In this document: positions 16,073-24,565 of the stretch, piece after piece
Numbering within the stretch: the stretch's first letter is position 1
Layout: each line of letters starts with the position of its first letter
Origin: an uncultured Bacteroidales bacterium
Lineage (GTDB): Bacteria; Bacteroidota; Bacteroidia; Bacteroidales; Paludibacteraceae
DNA length: 40,535 bases
Direction: 5' to 3'
NCBI GenBank assembly: GCA_902782665.1
Contig: CACZOA010000029.1
Coordinates: 1 to 40,535, forward strand
Translations under genes and position numbers: made by a program
Notes under the pieces: generated by a model
Told to the model about the DNA's origin: nothing
The model's database searches: none
What the model saw: the letters and a program-made list of their open reading frames with translations, nothing else

Positions 16073-17506
16073 TTAGAAGTTGTACTTCACCATGGCGCAA
16101 ACACGATTGTTGATCACTGTATTGCGATCTTCCTTAACAGCACGGCCTAACCAAAGTCCTTTATCGTCTTTCTCTTCCTTGCCGTATGTTGCTCCAGTCA
16201 ACTCATATTCAATTGCCATATCGAAACATTTGATTGAATATGTGTAAGTTGGGCATAGACGGAAGCAGTTGTCCAAAGTCTTGCCGCCTTTGTGCTGAAG
16301 AGAAGTGTATTTAACATATTCTTCCATCATGCCTTCTTTTGCACCAAAGTTTTTCTGGAAACCGGCGAAGAAACTGAATTTAGTGATATTGCCAGTGTTT
16401 TTGCTTGTTTTTGTCCAAACTGGATTGATCCATGTGCTGAACATACGAAGAGGAGTGTATTCACATTCTCCTGTCTTCTCGTCTACTTTTGTCAATCCAT
16501 ATCCACTTGGCATATTCAAGTGTGCTGTGTTCTGACCGTAAACAGCCTTTGCCATCAATTTGAAATTGCTTGAAGGCTTGAATTGGAAGTAGAACATTGG
16601 AGAAATGGCAGTGATTCTGTCTGAAGATTTGACTGTACATACAGTATCTTTTCCTTCATAGATCATCTGCTCTTCACGTGTCTGACGTGGCTTAAGACTT
16701 GTAAGGTCAGCTCCTAATCCAACAATTGTCTTTTTTCCAGTATGGTCAAGACCAAAGTATAATTCAGGAATGCAAGAGTTGTTCAAGAATTTGATGTTTG
16801 CTGTAGAACCGGCACCAATTACGTCCTTATCTGGTCCAACAGGAGTGTATTGAAGCATCCATAGCAAGTCTGTTGTCCATCTCCATCCGTTATCCTTTCC
16901 AAAACGAACGTCGTGGCGGATCTGAGGTGAACGGTTGAATGGCTGGAATGGAGAACCAGTTGCAAGAGCGGCACAACCAGGCATTAGATCAGAATTGAAC
17001 ATTGGATGCCAAGCCTGTCCTAATGTCAACATGTTTTGCTTCCATGCAAGACGAGCAAATGCCTGACGGATACGAAGCAAATATGTATATGTGCTGTAAC
17101 CGCAGAAATCCATTTCGATTTTACCACTCATTGTGCAGTTTTCACTCAATTTAGGTCCTTGCAGATTGAGACCAAGACGAGTCGTGAATGCCATCCATTG
17201 CAAAGAAGACTGCTGGTTTAGGTCTTCACCAAGAAGGTTAAGGCTCTCGTCTGTTGGTAATGTGTGGAACAATCCTCCGTTCACAGCTTGAATCGTGTGA
17301 GAATCGTAAGTGAAGTAGTTACGTACAAAACCATAAAGAGAAACTTTAGGTTTTTTGTCGTTGCCCTCAAACACAACACCGTTGCGGTGGTGACGATGAT
17401 GACGGTGATGCTTTACTGTGTCAGCAGCAGCATTGTCTTGTGCGAATGCAGATAGAGATGCACAAGCTACCAAGATGGATAGTAAAAATTTCTTCATTTT
17501 TTTCAT
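16073..17506 (-). CDS. Outer-membrane beta-barrel porin with a His-rich N-terminal linker
   Basis: This 477-residue protein has a signal peptide (MKKMKKFLLSILVACASLSAFA, about 1-22) and a remarkable His/Arg tract at 33-41 (HHRHHRHHR). A predicted outer-membrane barrel follows, with alternating strands such as KVSLYGFVRNYFTYD and a final strand ending in aromatic Phe (AMVKYNF), as usual for BAM-inserted barrels. It resembles DcaP-like/trimeric porins. The dicarboxylate transporter gene is just upstream on the same strand, so uptake of dicarboxylates is an attractive but unproven role. A terminator-shaped hairpin ends directly at the start codon. A second possible start lies three codons in (17497). 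Its codon use is intermediate. Confidence 0.78.
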   Translation of the reverse strand: MKKMKKFLLSILVACASLSAFAQDNAAADTVKHHRHHRHHRNGVVFEGNDKKPKVSLYGFVRNYFTYDSHTIQAVNGGLFHTLPTDESLNLLGEDLNQQSSLQWMAFTTRLGLNLQGPKLSENCTMSGKIEMDFCGYSTYTYLLRIRQAFARLAWKQNMLTLGQAWHPMFNSDLMPGCAALATGSPFQPFNRSPQIRHDVRFGKDNGWRWTTDLLWMLQYTPVGPDKDVIGAGSTANIKFLNNSCIPELYFGLDHTGKKTIVGLGADLTSLKPRQTREEQMIYEGKDTVCTVKSSDRITAISPMFYFQFKPSSNFKLMAKAVYGQNTAHLNMPSGYGLTKVDEKTGECEYTPLRMFSTWINPVWTKTSKNTGNITKFSFFAGFQKNFGAKEGMMEEYVKYTSLQHKGGKTLDNCFRLCPTYTYSIKCFDMAIEYELTGATYGKEEKDDKGLWLGRAVKEDRNTVINNRVCAMVKYNF

Positions 17507-17540
17507 AAAAAAGTAGAGACGCAATTGCCTGCGTCTCTAC
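17507..17540 (-). terminator. Terminator-like hairpin abutting the porin start codon
   Basis: On the minus strand a perfect 11-pair stem (17530-17540 with 17513-17523, core GTAGAGACGCA) with a six-base loop is followed by six U residues (17512-17507), and the porin ATG begins at the next base (17506). It lies 18 bases after the transporter stop codon. It looks like an intrinsic terminator, but it also replaces the whole ribosome-binding region of the porin gene. Confidence 0.75.
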
Positions 17541-17558
17541 AAAATATATTTAGTATAA

Positions 17559-19082
17559 TTAGTTGAATACGGCGTTCCCAAACATGATCAATGCAGAATA
17601 ACCTACAATCATACCGAAGACACCTACGATGATACCAACGATAGCCATATCTTTCTGCTGGATGAATCCCTTAGCATAAGCAAGAGCGTTTGGAGGAGTT
17701 GAGATAGGAAGCGACATTGCAAGTGATGCTGACAACGCTACTCCGATAAGAAGTGCTGGCACACCACCGAATGAAGCCAACTGCTCCTGCATTCCTATAC
17801 CTGCTGCAGCAAGAATTGGAACAAGAAGTGCTGCTGTACCAGAGTTTGACATAAATGTACTCATCACGATACATAGAACACCAGCTCCGATCATCATTAC
17901 AAGTGTTGGCCACTGATCCAAAGGAATTGAATCAACCATGTGCTTTCCAAGACCTGTCTTATCCAATCCGATACCTAGTGCGAAACCTCCGGCTACAAGC
18001 CAAAGAACATCCCAGTCGATCAAAGCAAGATCTTTCTTTGTGATAACTCCTGTGATAGAGAATACTGCGAATGGAATCAAAGCAACCACGTTAGCGTTGA
18101 TGCCGAACAAATCCTTTCCGAAAACCCACAAGAAGATAGTGACTCCGAAAGTTACATATACGATGAATGCCTTAGGACTCTTGTCGAAATCTCCAGGAAC
18201 TTCAATGACGATGTCTCTCTGTGAGAATGGGAACAACTTAACTAGTAGGAACCAAGAAAATACAAGGATAATCAACACTACAGGAACCATCATCAACATC
18301 CAGTCTCCAAAAGCAATTTCGATACCCTGTTTCTCAAGGAATCCAGTTGCGATTGCGTTTGGTGGAGTTCCGATAGGAGTTCCGATACCACCAACGTTAC
18401 AAGCGATTGGAATAGCAAGAGCAAGACCGATTTTTCCCTTTCCATCAGAAGGAAGAGTTGCAAGCACAGGAGATAGGATGGTAAGCATCATCGCTGCAGT
18501 TGCTGTATTACTCATAAACATTGAGAATGTTGCAGAGATCAAAATGAAACCAAGAAGCACGTATTCAGCTCTTGTTCCGAAAGGTTTTAGCATTGCCTTC
18601 GCTAGACCAGCATCCATCTTATATTTAGTGGCTGCAATTGCCAAAACGAATCCACCCATGAAAAGCATGATAGTCGGATCTGCGAATGCGGCCATGATAG
18701 CTTTGTAGCTGATAGGCTCTCCGTAAACTTGTCCATTGTATAGTTCGGCACCTTTTTCTGGAGCCATAAATGCTATCGCACTGTTGGAAACAGTAAGAAG
18801 CATCAATACCATTGTCAAAACCGAAGTTGTCCAGATAGGAATTGGCTCAGTAATCCACATAGCGGCAGCAAATAAGAAGATTGCAATTACACGCTGCTCT
18901 AAAACTGTTGGGTCACCCTTAAGTCCGAATGCGTCTGCTGGTAAAAACCATGCCAATAGACCGATTGCGAGACAAATGCCTAGACAAATGAGTTTCTTGT
19001 TGTCTGTAGGCACACCTGATGGGGTGGCCTTTGATGCCTGAGCCCCAGGCAGAGACATGTTTTGTTGCTCTTTTGGTTCCAT
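17559..19082 (-). CDS. DASS/SLC13-family sodium:dicarboxylate symporter
   Basis: This 507-residue inner-membrane carrier of the divalent anion:Na+ symporter family has 11-12 hydrophobic segments. Both inverted repeats carry the family signatures: SNT in MFMSNTATAAMM followed by GTPIGTPPN, and SNS in FMSNSGTAALLVP followed by ISTPPNALAY. These SN(T/S) and TPPN motifs bind Na+ and the carboxylates. The likely substrate is succinate, fumarate, malate or a related acid. It has an unusual hydrophilic N-terminal tail of about 30 residues. The porin lies downstream, and the sdhCAB operon is divergently transcribed from the other side, which fits dicarboxylate metabolism. Confidence 0.93.
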   Translation of the reverse strand: MEPKEQQNMSLPGAQASKATPSGVPTDNKKLICLGICLAIGLLAWFLPADAFGLKGDPTVLEQRVIAIFLFAAAMWITEPIPIWTTSVLTMVLMLLTVSNSAIAFMAPEKGAELYNGQVYGEPISYKAIMAAFADPTIMLFMGGFVLAIAATKYKMDAGLAKAMLKPFGTRAEYVLLGFILISATFSMFMSNTATAAMMLTILSPVLATLPSDGKGKIGLALAIPIACNVGGIGTPIGTPPNAIATGFLEKQGIEIAFGDWMLMMVPVVLIILVFSWFLLVKLFPFSQRDIVIEVPGDFDKSPKAFIVYVTFGVTIFLWVFGKDLFGINANVVALIPFAVFSITGVITKKDLALIDWDVLWLVAGGFALGIGLDKTGLGKHMVDSIPLDQWPTLVMMIGAGVLCIVMSTFMSNSGTAALLVPILAAAGIGMQEQLASFGGVPALLIGVALSASLAMSLPISTPPNALAYAKGFIQQKDMAIVGIIVGVFGMIVGYSALIMFGNAVFN

Positions 19083-19138
19083 AAAACCTTTTGATATTTT
19101 TGTTTTTCTTGTTATTAATTCAGTTGTTAAAAGCGTCG

Positions 19139-19169
19139 CAAATTTATTTATAACAAAGCGTTTGACAAA
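19139..19169 (-). promoter_or_regulatory. Promoter of the dicarboxylate transporter
   Basis: On the minus strand TTTG (19166-19169) and TAAATTTG (19139-19146) are separated by 19 bases. The leader would be about 50 bases. Confidence 0.7.
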
Positions 19170-19518
19170 ACGAAAAATGGGCTTTTTTTGTTTTGCATAA
19201 ATATTTGAATGTTTTCAAAATGTAATATGTATGTAACAAATTGCTGATTTAGGTAAGAAAAATATCGAGGAATCGTTCTTTTTGTTTTTGCCTTTGTCTT
19301 TTTTCTTTGCAATGTGAAAATTAATATTTGTGCAAAAGAAGTGTCAAAATGAAATAATTTGCCCAAAAACGTATAATATTACACTTTGAACTCCGTAATA
19401 AATATGAGTACATATGAATGCGACATAAAATGCAATATTCATTTCATTTGTCCAAAAAAAGTGGAAAATAATGTGAATGTTGATAAATCAGCATATTTTG
19501 CAAAAAACAATTTTTTTG

Positions 19519-19550
19519 TTTGCGTTTTTGCTTTCCGCTTTTTATTTTTG
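19519..19550 (+). promoter_or_regulatory. Promoter of sdhCAB
   Basis: TTTG (19519-19522) and TATTTTTG (19543-19550) are separated by 20 bases. The leader to sdhC would be about 55 bases, AT-rich, with no purine-rich ribosome site. Confidence 0.65.
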
Positions 19551-19612
19551 CCGAATATTGCACAAAATGGGAAATAAAAATTAATAAAAAATAATTCATT
19601 AAACGTAATTTT

Positions 19613-20296
19613 ATGTGGTTAACTAGTTCTTCGGTGGGAAGAAAACTGATAATGAGCATATCAGGACTATTCCTCATCATGTTTTTGGCATTTCACATGT
19701 CAATGAATTTAGTGGCTATCGTTAGCTCAGAGGCATACAACGCAGTATGTGGCTTCTTGGGATCTAACTGGTATGCAGTGGCTGGTACAGCTGTGCTAGC
19801 TGCAGGAGTATTTGTTCACTTTGCTTATGCAATTATGCTTACATTGCAGAATCGCAAGGCACGTGGTGAGCAGAGATATGCTGTATCTGAGAATCAGAAG
19901 TCAGTTGAATGGTCTTCACAGAACATGTTCGTTCTTGGAGCGATCGTGATCATCGGTCTTGCCATCCACTTGTCTCATTTCTGGGCTCACATGATGCTTC
20001 CAGAGTTGGCAGGTAACGAGGAGTTGCTTCTTACTGCTGATGGTACAACTTACGCTGCTACAGATGGCGCAGGTTTGATCTCATACACATTTAAGAACCC
20101 AATCAACGTTGTTCTTTATGTTATTTGGTTGGTAGCATTGTGGTTCCACTTGACTCACGGTATGTGGTCTGCTATCCAGACAATCGGTTGGAACAACAAG
20201 ATTTGGATGTGCCGTTGGAAGTTGATTTCAAACATCTTCGCAACAGTAGTATGTTTCGGCTTTATGGCTGTAGTTGTTTACGGCTACTTTGCTTAA
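19613..20296 (+). CDS. sdhC: Succinate dehydrogenase/fumarate reductase cytochrome b subunit
   Basis: This 227-residue integral membrane subunit has five predicted helices, the single-polypeptide (type B) di-heme anchor found in Bacteroidota and in Bacillus/Wolinella enzymes. Candidate heme-ligand histidines occur in helices at FHMSMN, FVHFAYA, HLSHFWAH and WFHLTHGMW. It anchors the flavoprotein and iron-sulfur subunits and exchanges electrons with (mena)quinone. The first gene of a three-gene operon; sdhA follows 25 bases after the stop. Codon use is strongly biased, indicating high expression. Confidence 0.95.
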   Translation: MWLTSSSVGRKLIMSISGLFLIMFLAFHMSMNLVAIVSSEAYNAVCGFLGSNWYAVAGTAVLAAGVFVHFAYAIMLTLQNRKARGEQRYAVSENQKSVEWSSQNMFVLGAIVIIGLAIHLSHFWAHMMLPELAGNEELLLTADGTTYAATDGAGLISYTFKNPINVVLYVIWLVALWFHLTHGMWSAIQTIGWNNKIWMCRWKLISNIFATVVCFGFMAVVVYGYFA

Positions 20297-20321
20297 TTTC
20301 CCATTATAATTGATAAAAATT

Positions 20322-22265
20322 ATGGCAACTATAGATTCAAAAATTCCTAAAGGTCCTTTGGCTCAGAAGTGGACCAACTATAAGAATCATCAGAAATTGG
20401 TGAACCCAGCCAACAAGCGTAAGTTGGATATCATCGTTGTTGGTACTGGTCTTGCAGGTGCGTCTGCAGCTGCTTCTCTAGGAGCACTAGGTTTCAACGT
20501 ACTAAATTTCTGTATTCAGGATTCTCCACGTCGTGCTCACTCAATCGCAGCACAGGGAGGTATCAACGCAGCTAAGAATTATCAGAACGATGGTGACTCT
20601 GTTTACCGTCTATTCTACGATACAATCAAGGGTGGTGACTACCGTGCACGTGAGGCAAACGTTTACCGTCTTGCTGAGGTGTCTAACAGCATCATCGACC
20701 AGTGTGTAGCTCAGGGTGTTCCTTTCGCTCGTGAGTACGGTGGTCTTCTTGATAACCGTTCATTCGGTGGAGCTCAGGTGTCTCGTACTTTCTATGCAAA
20801 GGGTCAGACAGGTCAGCAGCTTCTTCTTGGTGCATATTCAGCACTTAGCCGTCAGGTTAACAAGGGTACAGTTAAGCTTTATACTCGTTATGAGATGCTT
20901 GACGTTGTTATCATCGAGGGTCGTGCTCGTGGTATCATCGCACGTAATCTAGTTACAGGTAAGATCGAGCGTTTCTTCGGTCACGCAGTAGTTATCGGTA
21001 CTGGTGGATACGGAAACACTTACTTCCTTTCAACTAACGCTATGGGTTCTAACGGTTCTGCTGCTATGCAGATCTACCGTAAGGGAGCTTACTTCGCAAA
21101 CCCATGCTACGCACAGATTCACCCAACTTGTATTCCAGTTCACGGTGATATCCAGTCTAAGTTGACTTTGATGTCAGAGTCTCTTCGTAACGATGGTCGT
21201 ATCTGGGTTCCTAAGAAACTTGAGGATGCAAAGGCTATTCAGGAGGGAAGAAAGACAGCTAACGATATTCCTGATGAGGATCGTGACTTCTACTTGGAGC
21301 GTCGTTATCCTGCATTCGGTAATCTTGTGCCACGTGACGTTGCTTCACGTGCTGCTAAGGAGCGTTGCGACAAGGGATTCGGAGTAAACAACACAGGTCT
21401 TGCTGTATTCCTTGACTTCAAGTATGCTATCCAGCGTCTTGGTAAGGATGTTGTTGCTCAGAAGTACGGTAACTTGTTCCAGATGTATGAGAAGATCACT
21501 GACGAGAATCCATACGAGGTTCCAATGAAGATCTTCCCTGCTATCCACTATACAATGGGTGGTATCTGGGTTGACTACGAGTTGATGACATCTATCCCAG
21601 GTTTGTTCGCAATCGGTGAGGCTAACTTCTCAGACCACGGAGCTAACCGTCTTGGTGCATCTGCATTGATGCAGGGTCTTGCTGACGGATACTTCGTATT
21701 GCCATACACAATCCAGAACTATTTGGCTGATCAGATCCAGGTTCCAAGAATGAGCACAGATCTACCTGAGTTCGCTGAGGCAGAGAAGGCAGTTCAGGAC
21801 AAGATCAACAAGTTGATGAGCATTCAGGGTAATGAGAGCGTTGACTCAATCCACAAGAGACTTGGTCATATCATGTGGGAGTACGTAGGTATGGGCCGTA
21901 CTAAGGAGGGTCTTGAGACAGCGATGAAGAAACTCAAGGAGCTTAAGAAAGATTTCTGGAGCAACGTCTACATCCCAGGTGAGGCTAACACACTTAACAC
22001 TGAGTTGGAGAAGGCATTGAGATTGTCTGACTTCTTGGAGATCGGTTATTTGATGGCTATCGACGGTTACAACAGAAATGAGTCTTGTGGTGGTCACTTC
22101 CGTGAGGAGTACCAGACTGAGGAGGGAGAAGCTCTTCGTCAGGATGACCAGTACTCATATGTTGCTTGCTGGAAGTACACAGGAGAGAATTCAGATCCTG
22201 AACTTTTGAAGGAGCCACTTGATTACGAGGAGACAGAGCGTAAGACTCGTAACTACAAGAACTAA
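20322..22265 (+). CDS. sdhA: Succinate dehydrogenase/fumarate reductase flavoprotein subunit
   Basis: This 647-residue catalytic subunit interconverts succinate and fumarate on the cytoplasmic side. It shows the dinucleotide-binding motif [16 protein letters not shown] near the N terminus, His73 in [10 protein letters not shown] (site of covalent FAD attachment), HPTCIP of the capping region, the active-site arginine block [18 protein letters not shown], and [18 protein letters not shown] near the flavin. An upstream in-frame TTG at 20310 was not chosen because the ATG at 20322 sits right before the conserved N terminus. In gut Bacteroidales the homologous complex works mainly as a fumarate reductase during fermentation; direction cannot be read from sequence. 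Confidence 0.97.
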   Translation: MATIDSKIPKGPLAQKWTNYKNHQKLVNPANKRKLDIIVVGTGLAGASAAASLGALGFNVLNFCIQDSPRRAHSIAAQGGINAAKNYQNDGDSVYRLFYDTIKGGDYRAREANVYRLAEVSNSIIDQCVAQGVPFAREYGGLLDNRSFGGAQVSRTFYAKGQTGQQLLLGAYSALSRQVNKGTVKLYTRYEMLDVVIIEGRARGIIARNLVTGKIERFFGHAVVIGTGGYGNTYFLSTNAMGSNGSAAMQIYRKGAYFANPCYAQIHPTCIPVHGDIQSKLTLMSESLRNDGRIWVPKKLEDAKAIQEGRKTANDIPDEDRDFYLERRYPAFGNLVPRDVASRAAKERCDKGFGVNNTGLAVFLDFKYAIQRLGKDVVAQKYGNLFQMYEKITDENPYEVPMKIFPAIHYTMGGIWVDYELMTSIPGLFAIGEANFSDHGANRLGASALMQGLADGYFVLPYTIQNYLADQIQVPRMSTDLPEFAEAEKAVQDKINKLMSIQGNESVDSIHKRLGHIMWEYVGMGRTKEGLETAMKKLKELKKDFWSNVYIPGEANTLNTELEKALRLSDFLEIGYLMAIDGYNRNESCGGHFREEYQTEEGEALRQDDQYSYVACWKYTGENSDPELLKEPLDYEETERKTRNYKN

Positions 22266-22294
22266 TTTCTAGTAAACTTGAAAAATCAGACAAA

Positions 22295-23050
22295 ATGGAA
22301 AAACTAATAAATATTACACTTAAGGTATGGCGCCAGAGAGGTCCACAGGAGAAGGGTGCTTTCGAGACATACCAGTTGGAGAATATTTCTACAGAGAGCT
22401 CATTCCTAGAGATGCTTGACGTTCTTAACGAGAAGTTGGTTAAGGAAAGAAAAGAGCCTGTAGTATTCGACCACGACTGTCGTGAGGGTATTTGTGGTAT
22501 GTGTTCACTATATATCAACGGACATCCACACGGAAAAGACCAGGAGGTTACAACATGTCAGCTACATATGCGTCGTTTCAACGATGGTGACACTATCACA
22601 ATCGAGCCATGGCGTTCAGCTGCATTCCCTGTAATCCGCGACTTGATGGTAGACCGTTCTGCTTTCGATAAGATCATGCAGGCAGGTGGTTATACATCAG
22701 TTAACACAGGTGGTATTCCTGATGCTAATGCAATTCCTATTCCAAAGCCAATCGCAGACGAGGCTATGGATGCAGCATCTTGTATCGGATGTGGTGCTTG
22801 TGTAGCAGCATGTAAGAACGGATCAGCTATGTTGTTCGTTTCTGCAAAGGTTTCTCAGTTGGCTCTTCTTCCACAGGGTAAGGTAGAGGCTGCTAAGAGA
22901 GTGAAGGCTATGATCGCTAAGATGGATGAACTTGGTTTCGGTAACTGTACTAATACAGGAGCTTGTGAGGCTGAGTGTCCAAAGGCAGTGTCAATCAGCA
23001 ATATCGCTCGCTTGAACCGTGAGTTCATCTGCGCTAAGTTGAAAGACTAA
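22295..23050 (+). CDS. sdhB: Succinate dehydrogenase/fumarate reductase iron-sulfur subunit
   Basis: This 251-residue protein carries the three-cluster set that passes electrons between FAD and heme/quinone. The 2Fe-2S ligands lie in [15 protein letters not shown] with a distal Cys in [21 protein letters not shown] is the first cysteine group and [16 protein letters not shown] the second, together holding the 4Fe-4S and 3Fe-4S centres. It is last in the operon and is closed by a strong terminator 18 bases later. Confidence 0.97.
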   Translation: MEKLINITLKVWRQRGPQEKGAFETYQLENISTESSFLEMLDVLNEKLVKERKEPVVFDHDCREGICGMCSLYINGHPHGKDQEVTTCQLHMRRFNDGDTITIEPWRSAAFPVIRDLMVDRSAFDKIMQAGGYTSVNTGGIPDANAIPIPKPIADEAMDAASCIGCGACVAACKNGSAMLFVSAKVSQLALLPQGKVEAAKRVKAMIAKMDELGFGNCTNTGACEAECPKAVSISNIARLNREFICAKLKD

Positions 23051-23068
23051 TATGGTCAGAAAATAATG

Positions 23069-23104
23069 AAAGAGGATAGACGTGATTACGTCTATCCTCT
23101 TTTT
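23069..23104 (+). terminator. Terminator of sdhCAB
   Basis: A perfect 15-pair stem (23069-23083 with 23088-23102, core GGATAGACGT) with loop GATT is followed by T residues. Confidence 0.95.
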
Positions 23105-23118
23105 GATTAATTAATACA

Positions 23119-23136
23119 GATGGATGATCATCCATC
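23119..23136. repeat. Perfect 18-base palindrome upstream of prmA
   Basis: GATGGATGA is followed at once by TCATCCATC, with no loop, the shape of a dimeric repressor operator rather than an RNA hairpin. Twelve bases later comes a second perfect palindrome, GATTTGCAAATC (23148-23159). Both lie between the sdh terminator and prmA. No regulator gene is adjacent. Confidence 0.5.
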
Positions 23137-23250
23137 AAATAATGTGGGATTTGCAAATCAGTAGACGTTGGAGACAATTGATTTGACCCGTTTATAAGAG
23201 TTTGGACCGGGAAGTGCAAATTCAAATATCATATATAATAAGGAACGATT

Positions 23251-24135
23251 ATGGATAATAAGACAAAATATAAAGTAATAGAAGCAAAACTTAATGGAGA
23301 ACTGTCATTCGACAACGGAGGAGATTTCATAGCAGACCTTTTCAGCGGAGATTTGGCAGAAATAGGATATGATTCGTTTGAAAATGAGGGAGACGTGTTG
23401 AAATGCTACGTCGCAGAAGACCTGTTTTCAGAGACAAAGTTGAAAGAGGTAATAGAAAGTTCTGAACTTTATACGAATATAACATATAAAATAGAAGAAT
23501 TAGAAGACAAGGATTGGAATGAGGAGTGGGAAAAAAACTATTTCCAACCGATAGTTGTTGCAGATCAAGTGGTAGTTTGCAGCGAATTCCATAAGAACGT
23601 GCCAGAAAGCAAATATAAAATCATTATAAATCCGAGAATGGCATTCGGCACTGGACATCATCAGACGACAGGATTGATGATGAAAAATATGCTTGATTGT
23701 GATTTCAAGGGAAAGAAGGTGATGGACATGGGTTGTGGCACTGCAATCCTGTCGATCCTGGCTGCATATTTAGGAGCTGAAAGTGTAGATGCAGTTGACA
23801 TAGATGTATGGGCATACGAAAATTCAATCGACAATCTCGTTGTAAATAAAGTAGAGGATAAAATACATGTTCGTCAGGGCGACGCTGCAACAGTGGAAGG
23901 ACTGAATTCCGTCTACGATATATTTTTGGCCAATATCAACCGCAATATTTTGATCAATGACATACCGAGATATGCCAATTCCATCAAAGAAAATGGAAAA
24001 TTAATTTTAAGTGGATTTTACAAGGACGATATTCCAGCAATCGAAGAAGTTGCTAAAAAACATAATTTTAGCTTGCAATTTGTTAAAGAAAAAGACAATT
24101 GGGTGTCAATTTGCATGAATAAGCAAAAGTGTTAG
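23251..24135 (+). CDS. prmA: Ribosomal protein L11 methyltransferase
   Basis: This 294-residue protein is the usual PrmA length. PrmA trimethylates residues of ribosomal protein L11 using S-adenosylmethionine. An N-terminal substrate-recognition domain (about 1-105) is joined to a Rossmann methyltransferase domain with PRMAFGTGHHQTT, SAM loop Asp159-Met-Gly-Cys-Gly in DMGCGTAILSI, acidic VDAVDIDVWA, and the LANINRNIL motif near the active site. It has a purine-rich ribosome site (AAGGAACG). It is separated from the DUF2795 gene by a good promoter, so it is likely monocistronic. Confidence 0.96.
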   Translation: MDNKTKYKVIEAKLNGELSFDNGGDFIADLFSGDLAEIGYDSFENEGDVLKCYVAEDLFSETKLKEVIESSELYTNITYKIEELEDKDWNEEWEKNYFQPIVVADQVVVCSEFHKNVPESKYKIIINPRMAFGTGHHQTTGLMMKNMLDCDFKGKKVMDMGCGTAILSILAAYLGAESVDAVDIDVWAYENSIDNLVVNKVEDKIHVRQGDAATVEGLNSVYDIFLANINRNILINDIPRYANSIKENGKLILSGFYKDDIPAIEEVAKKHNFSLQFVKEKDNWVSICMNKQKC

Positions 24136-24154
24136 TAAAATAATAGTCAAGAAA

Positions 24155-24185
24155 GTTGTTTTACTTAAAAAAAAATATACTTTTG
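24155..24185 (+). promoter_or_regulatory. Promoter of the DUF2795 gene and perhaps the T9SS operon
   Basis: GTTG (24155-24158) and TACTTTTG (24178-24185) are 19 bases apart. The leader to the DUF2795 gene is about 50 bases. Confidence 0.65.
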
Positions 24186-24240
24186 CAATCTCTCTAAAAG
24201 GAGAGTGTGTAAAGTTGTTTAATTCTTAACAAAAACGCTT

Positions 24241-24462
24241 ATGTATTGGACATTAGAGTTGGCGACAAAATTGGAAGATGCTCCATGGCCTGCATCAAAG
24301 GATGAATTGATTGACTACGCATCTAGATCAGGAGCTCCATTGGAGGTTATCGAGAACTTGGAGGAGTTGGAAGATGAAGGCGAAATATACGAATGTATAG
24401 AGGATATTTGGCCAGATTACCCAAGCAATGAAGATTTCTTTTTCAATGAGGAGGAGTACTAA
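24241..24462 (+). CDS. DUF2795 family small acidic protein
   Basis: This 73-residue cytoplasmic protein is very acidic, starting MYWTLELATKLEDAPWPASK and ending in NEEEY. The pattern A-P-W-P-A-S-K-D-E-L-I-D-Y-A and the following helical acidic part match the small DUF2795 family common in Bacteroidota. Function unknown. It uses the biased codon set of highly expressed genes and lies directly upstream of porP, so it could be the first gene of the T9SS transcript or a short separate unit. Confidence 0.85.
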   Translation: MYWTLELATKLEDAPWPASKDELIDYASRSGAPLEVIENLEELEDEGEIYECIEDIWPDYPSNEDFFFNEEEY

Positions 24463-24542
24463 CTGGTCACGGGAAAAATCAAAAAGAGAATTTTTTTTGA
24501 ATTTTTACGTCGATTTTTTTTGTCAGTTACGGCAAAAAAAAC

Positions 24543-24550
24543 TAATATTG
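24543..24550 (+). promoter_or_regulatory. Weak -7 box before porP
   Basis: TAATATTG has one mismatch to TAnnTTTG. A TTTG lies 20 bases upstream (24519-24522) in a T-rich tract. Together they could give porP its own start point, with only about ten bases of leader. Weakly supported. Confidence 0.3.
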
Positions 24551-24565
24551 CTCTTAAATTCCGTT

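Larger units (their letters stand above)
19083..19612. other. 530-base divergent regulatory region between transporter and sdhC
   Basis: This very AT-rich region has no convincing coding sequence. It contains the transporter promoter on the minus strand (19139-19169) and the sdhC promoter on the plus strand (19519-19550). The about 350 bases between the two promoters hold no clear operator that I could identify. Such a long spacer between two dicarboxylate-related units could bind regulators. Confidence 0.6.

Noticed and set aside
17938-18708. Long (256-codon) reading frame antisense to the dicarboxylate transporter
   Set aside because: It is the mirror of a membrane protein gene with a biased codon set, which leaves the opposite strand open; the sense gene has full family motifs.
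19386-19577. 63-residue reading frame in the transporter/sdhC spacer
   Set aside because: Non-ATG start, AT-driven composition (Phe/Asn/Lys), and it crosses the sdhC promoter.
24428-24565. Upstream ATG extending porP by 46 codons
   Set aside because: It overlaps the DUF2795 gene, puts an Arg/Lys/Phe-rich stretch before a good signal peptide, and the sequence is homopolymer-rich spacer. TTG at 24566 fits better.
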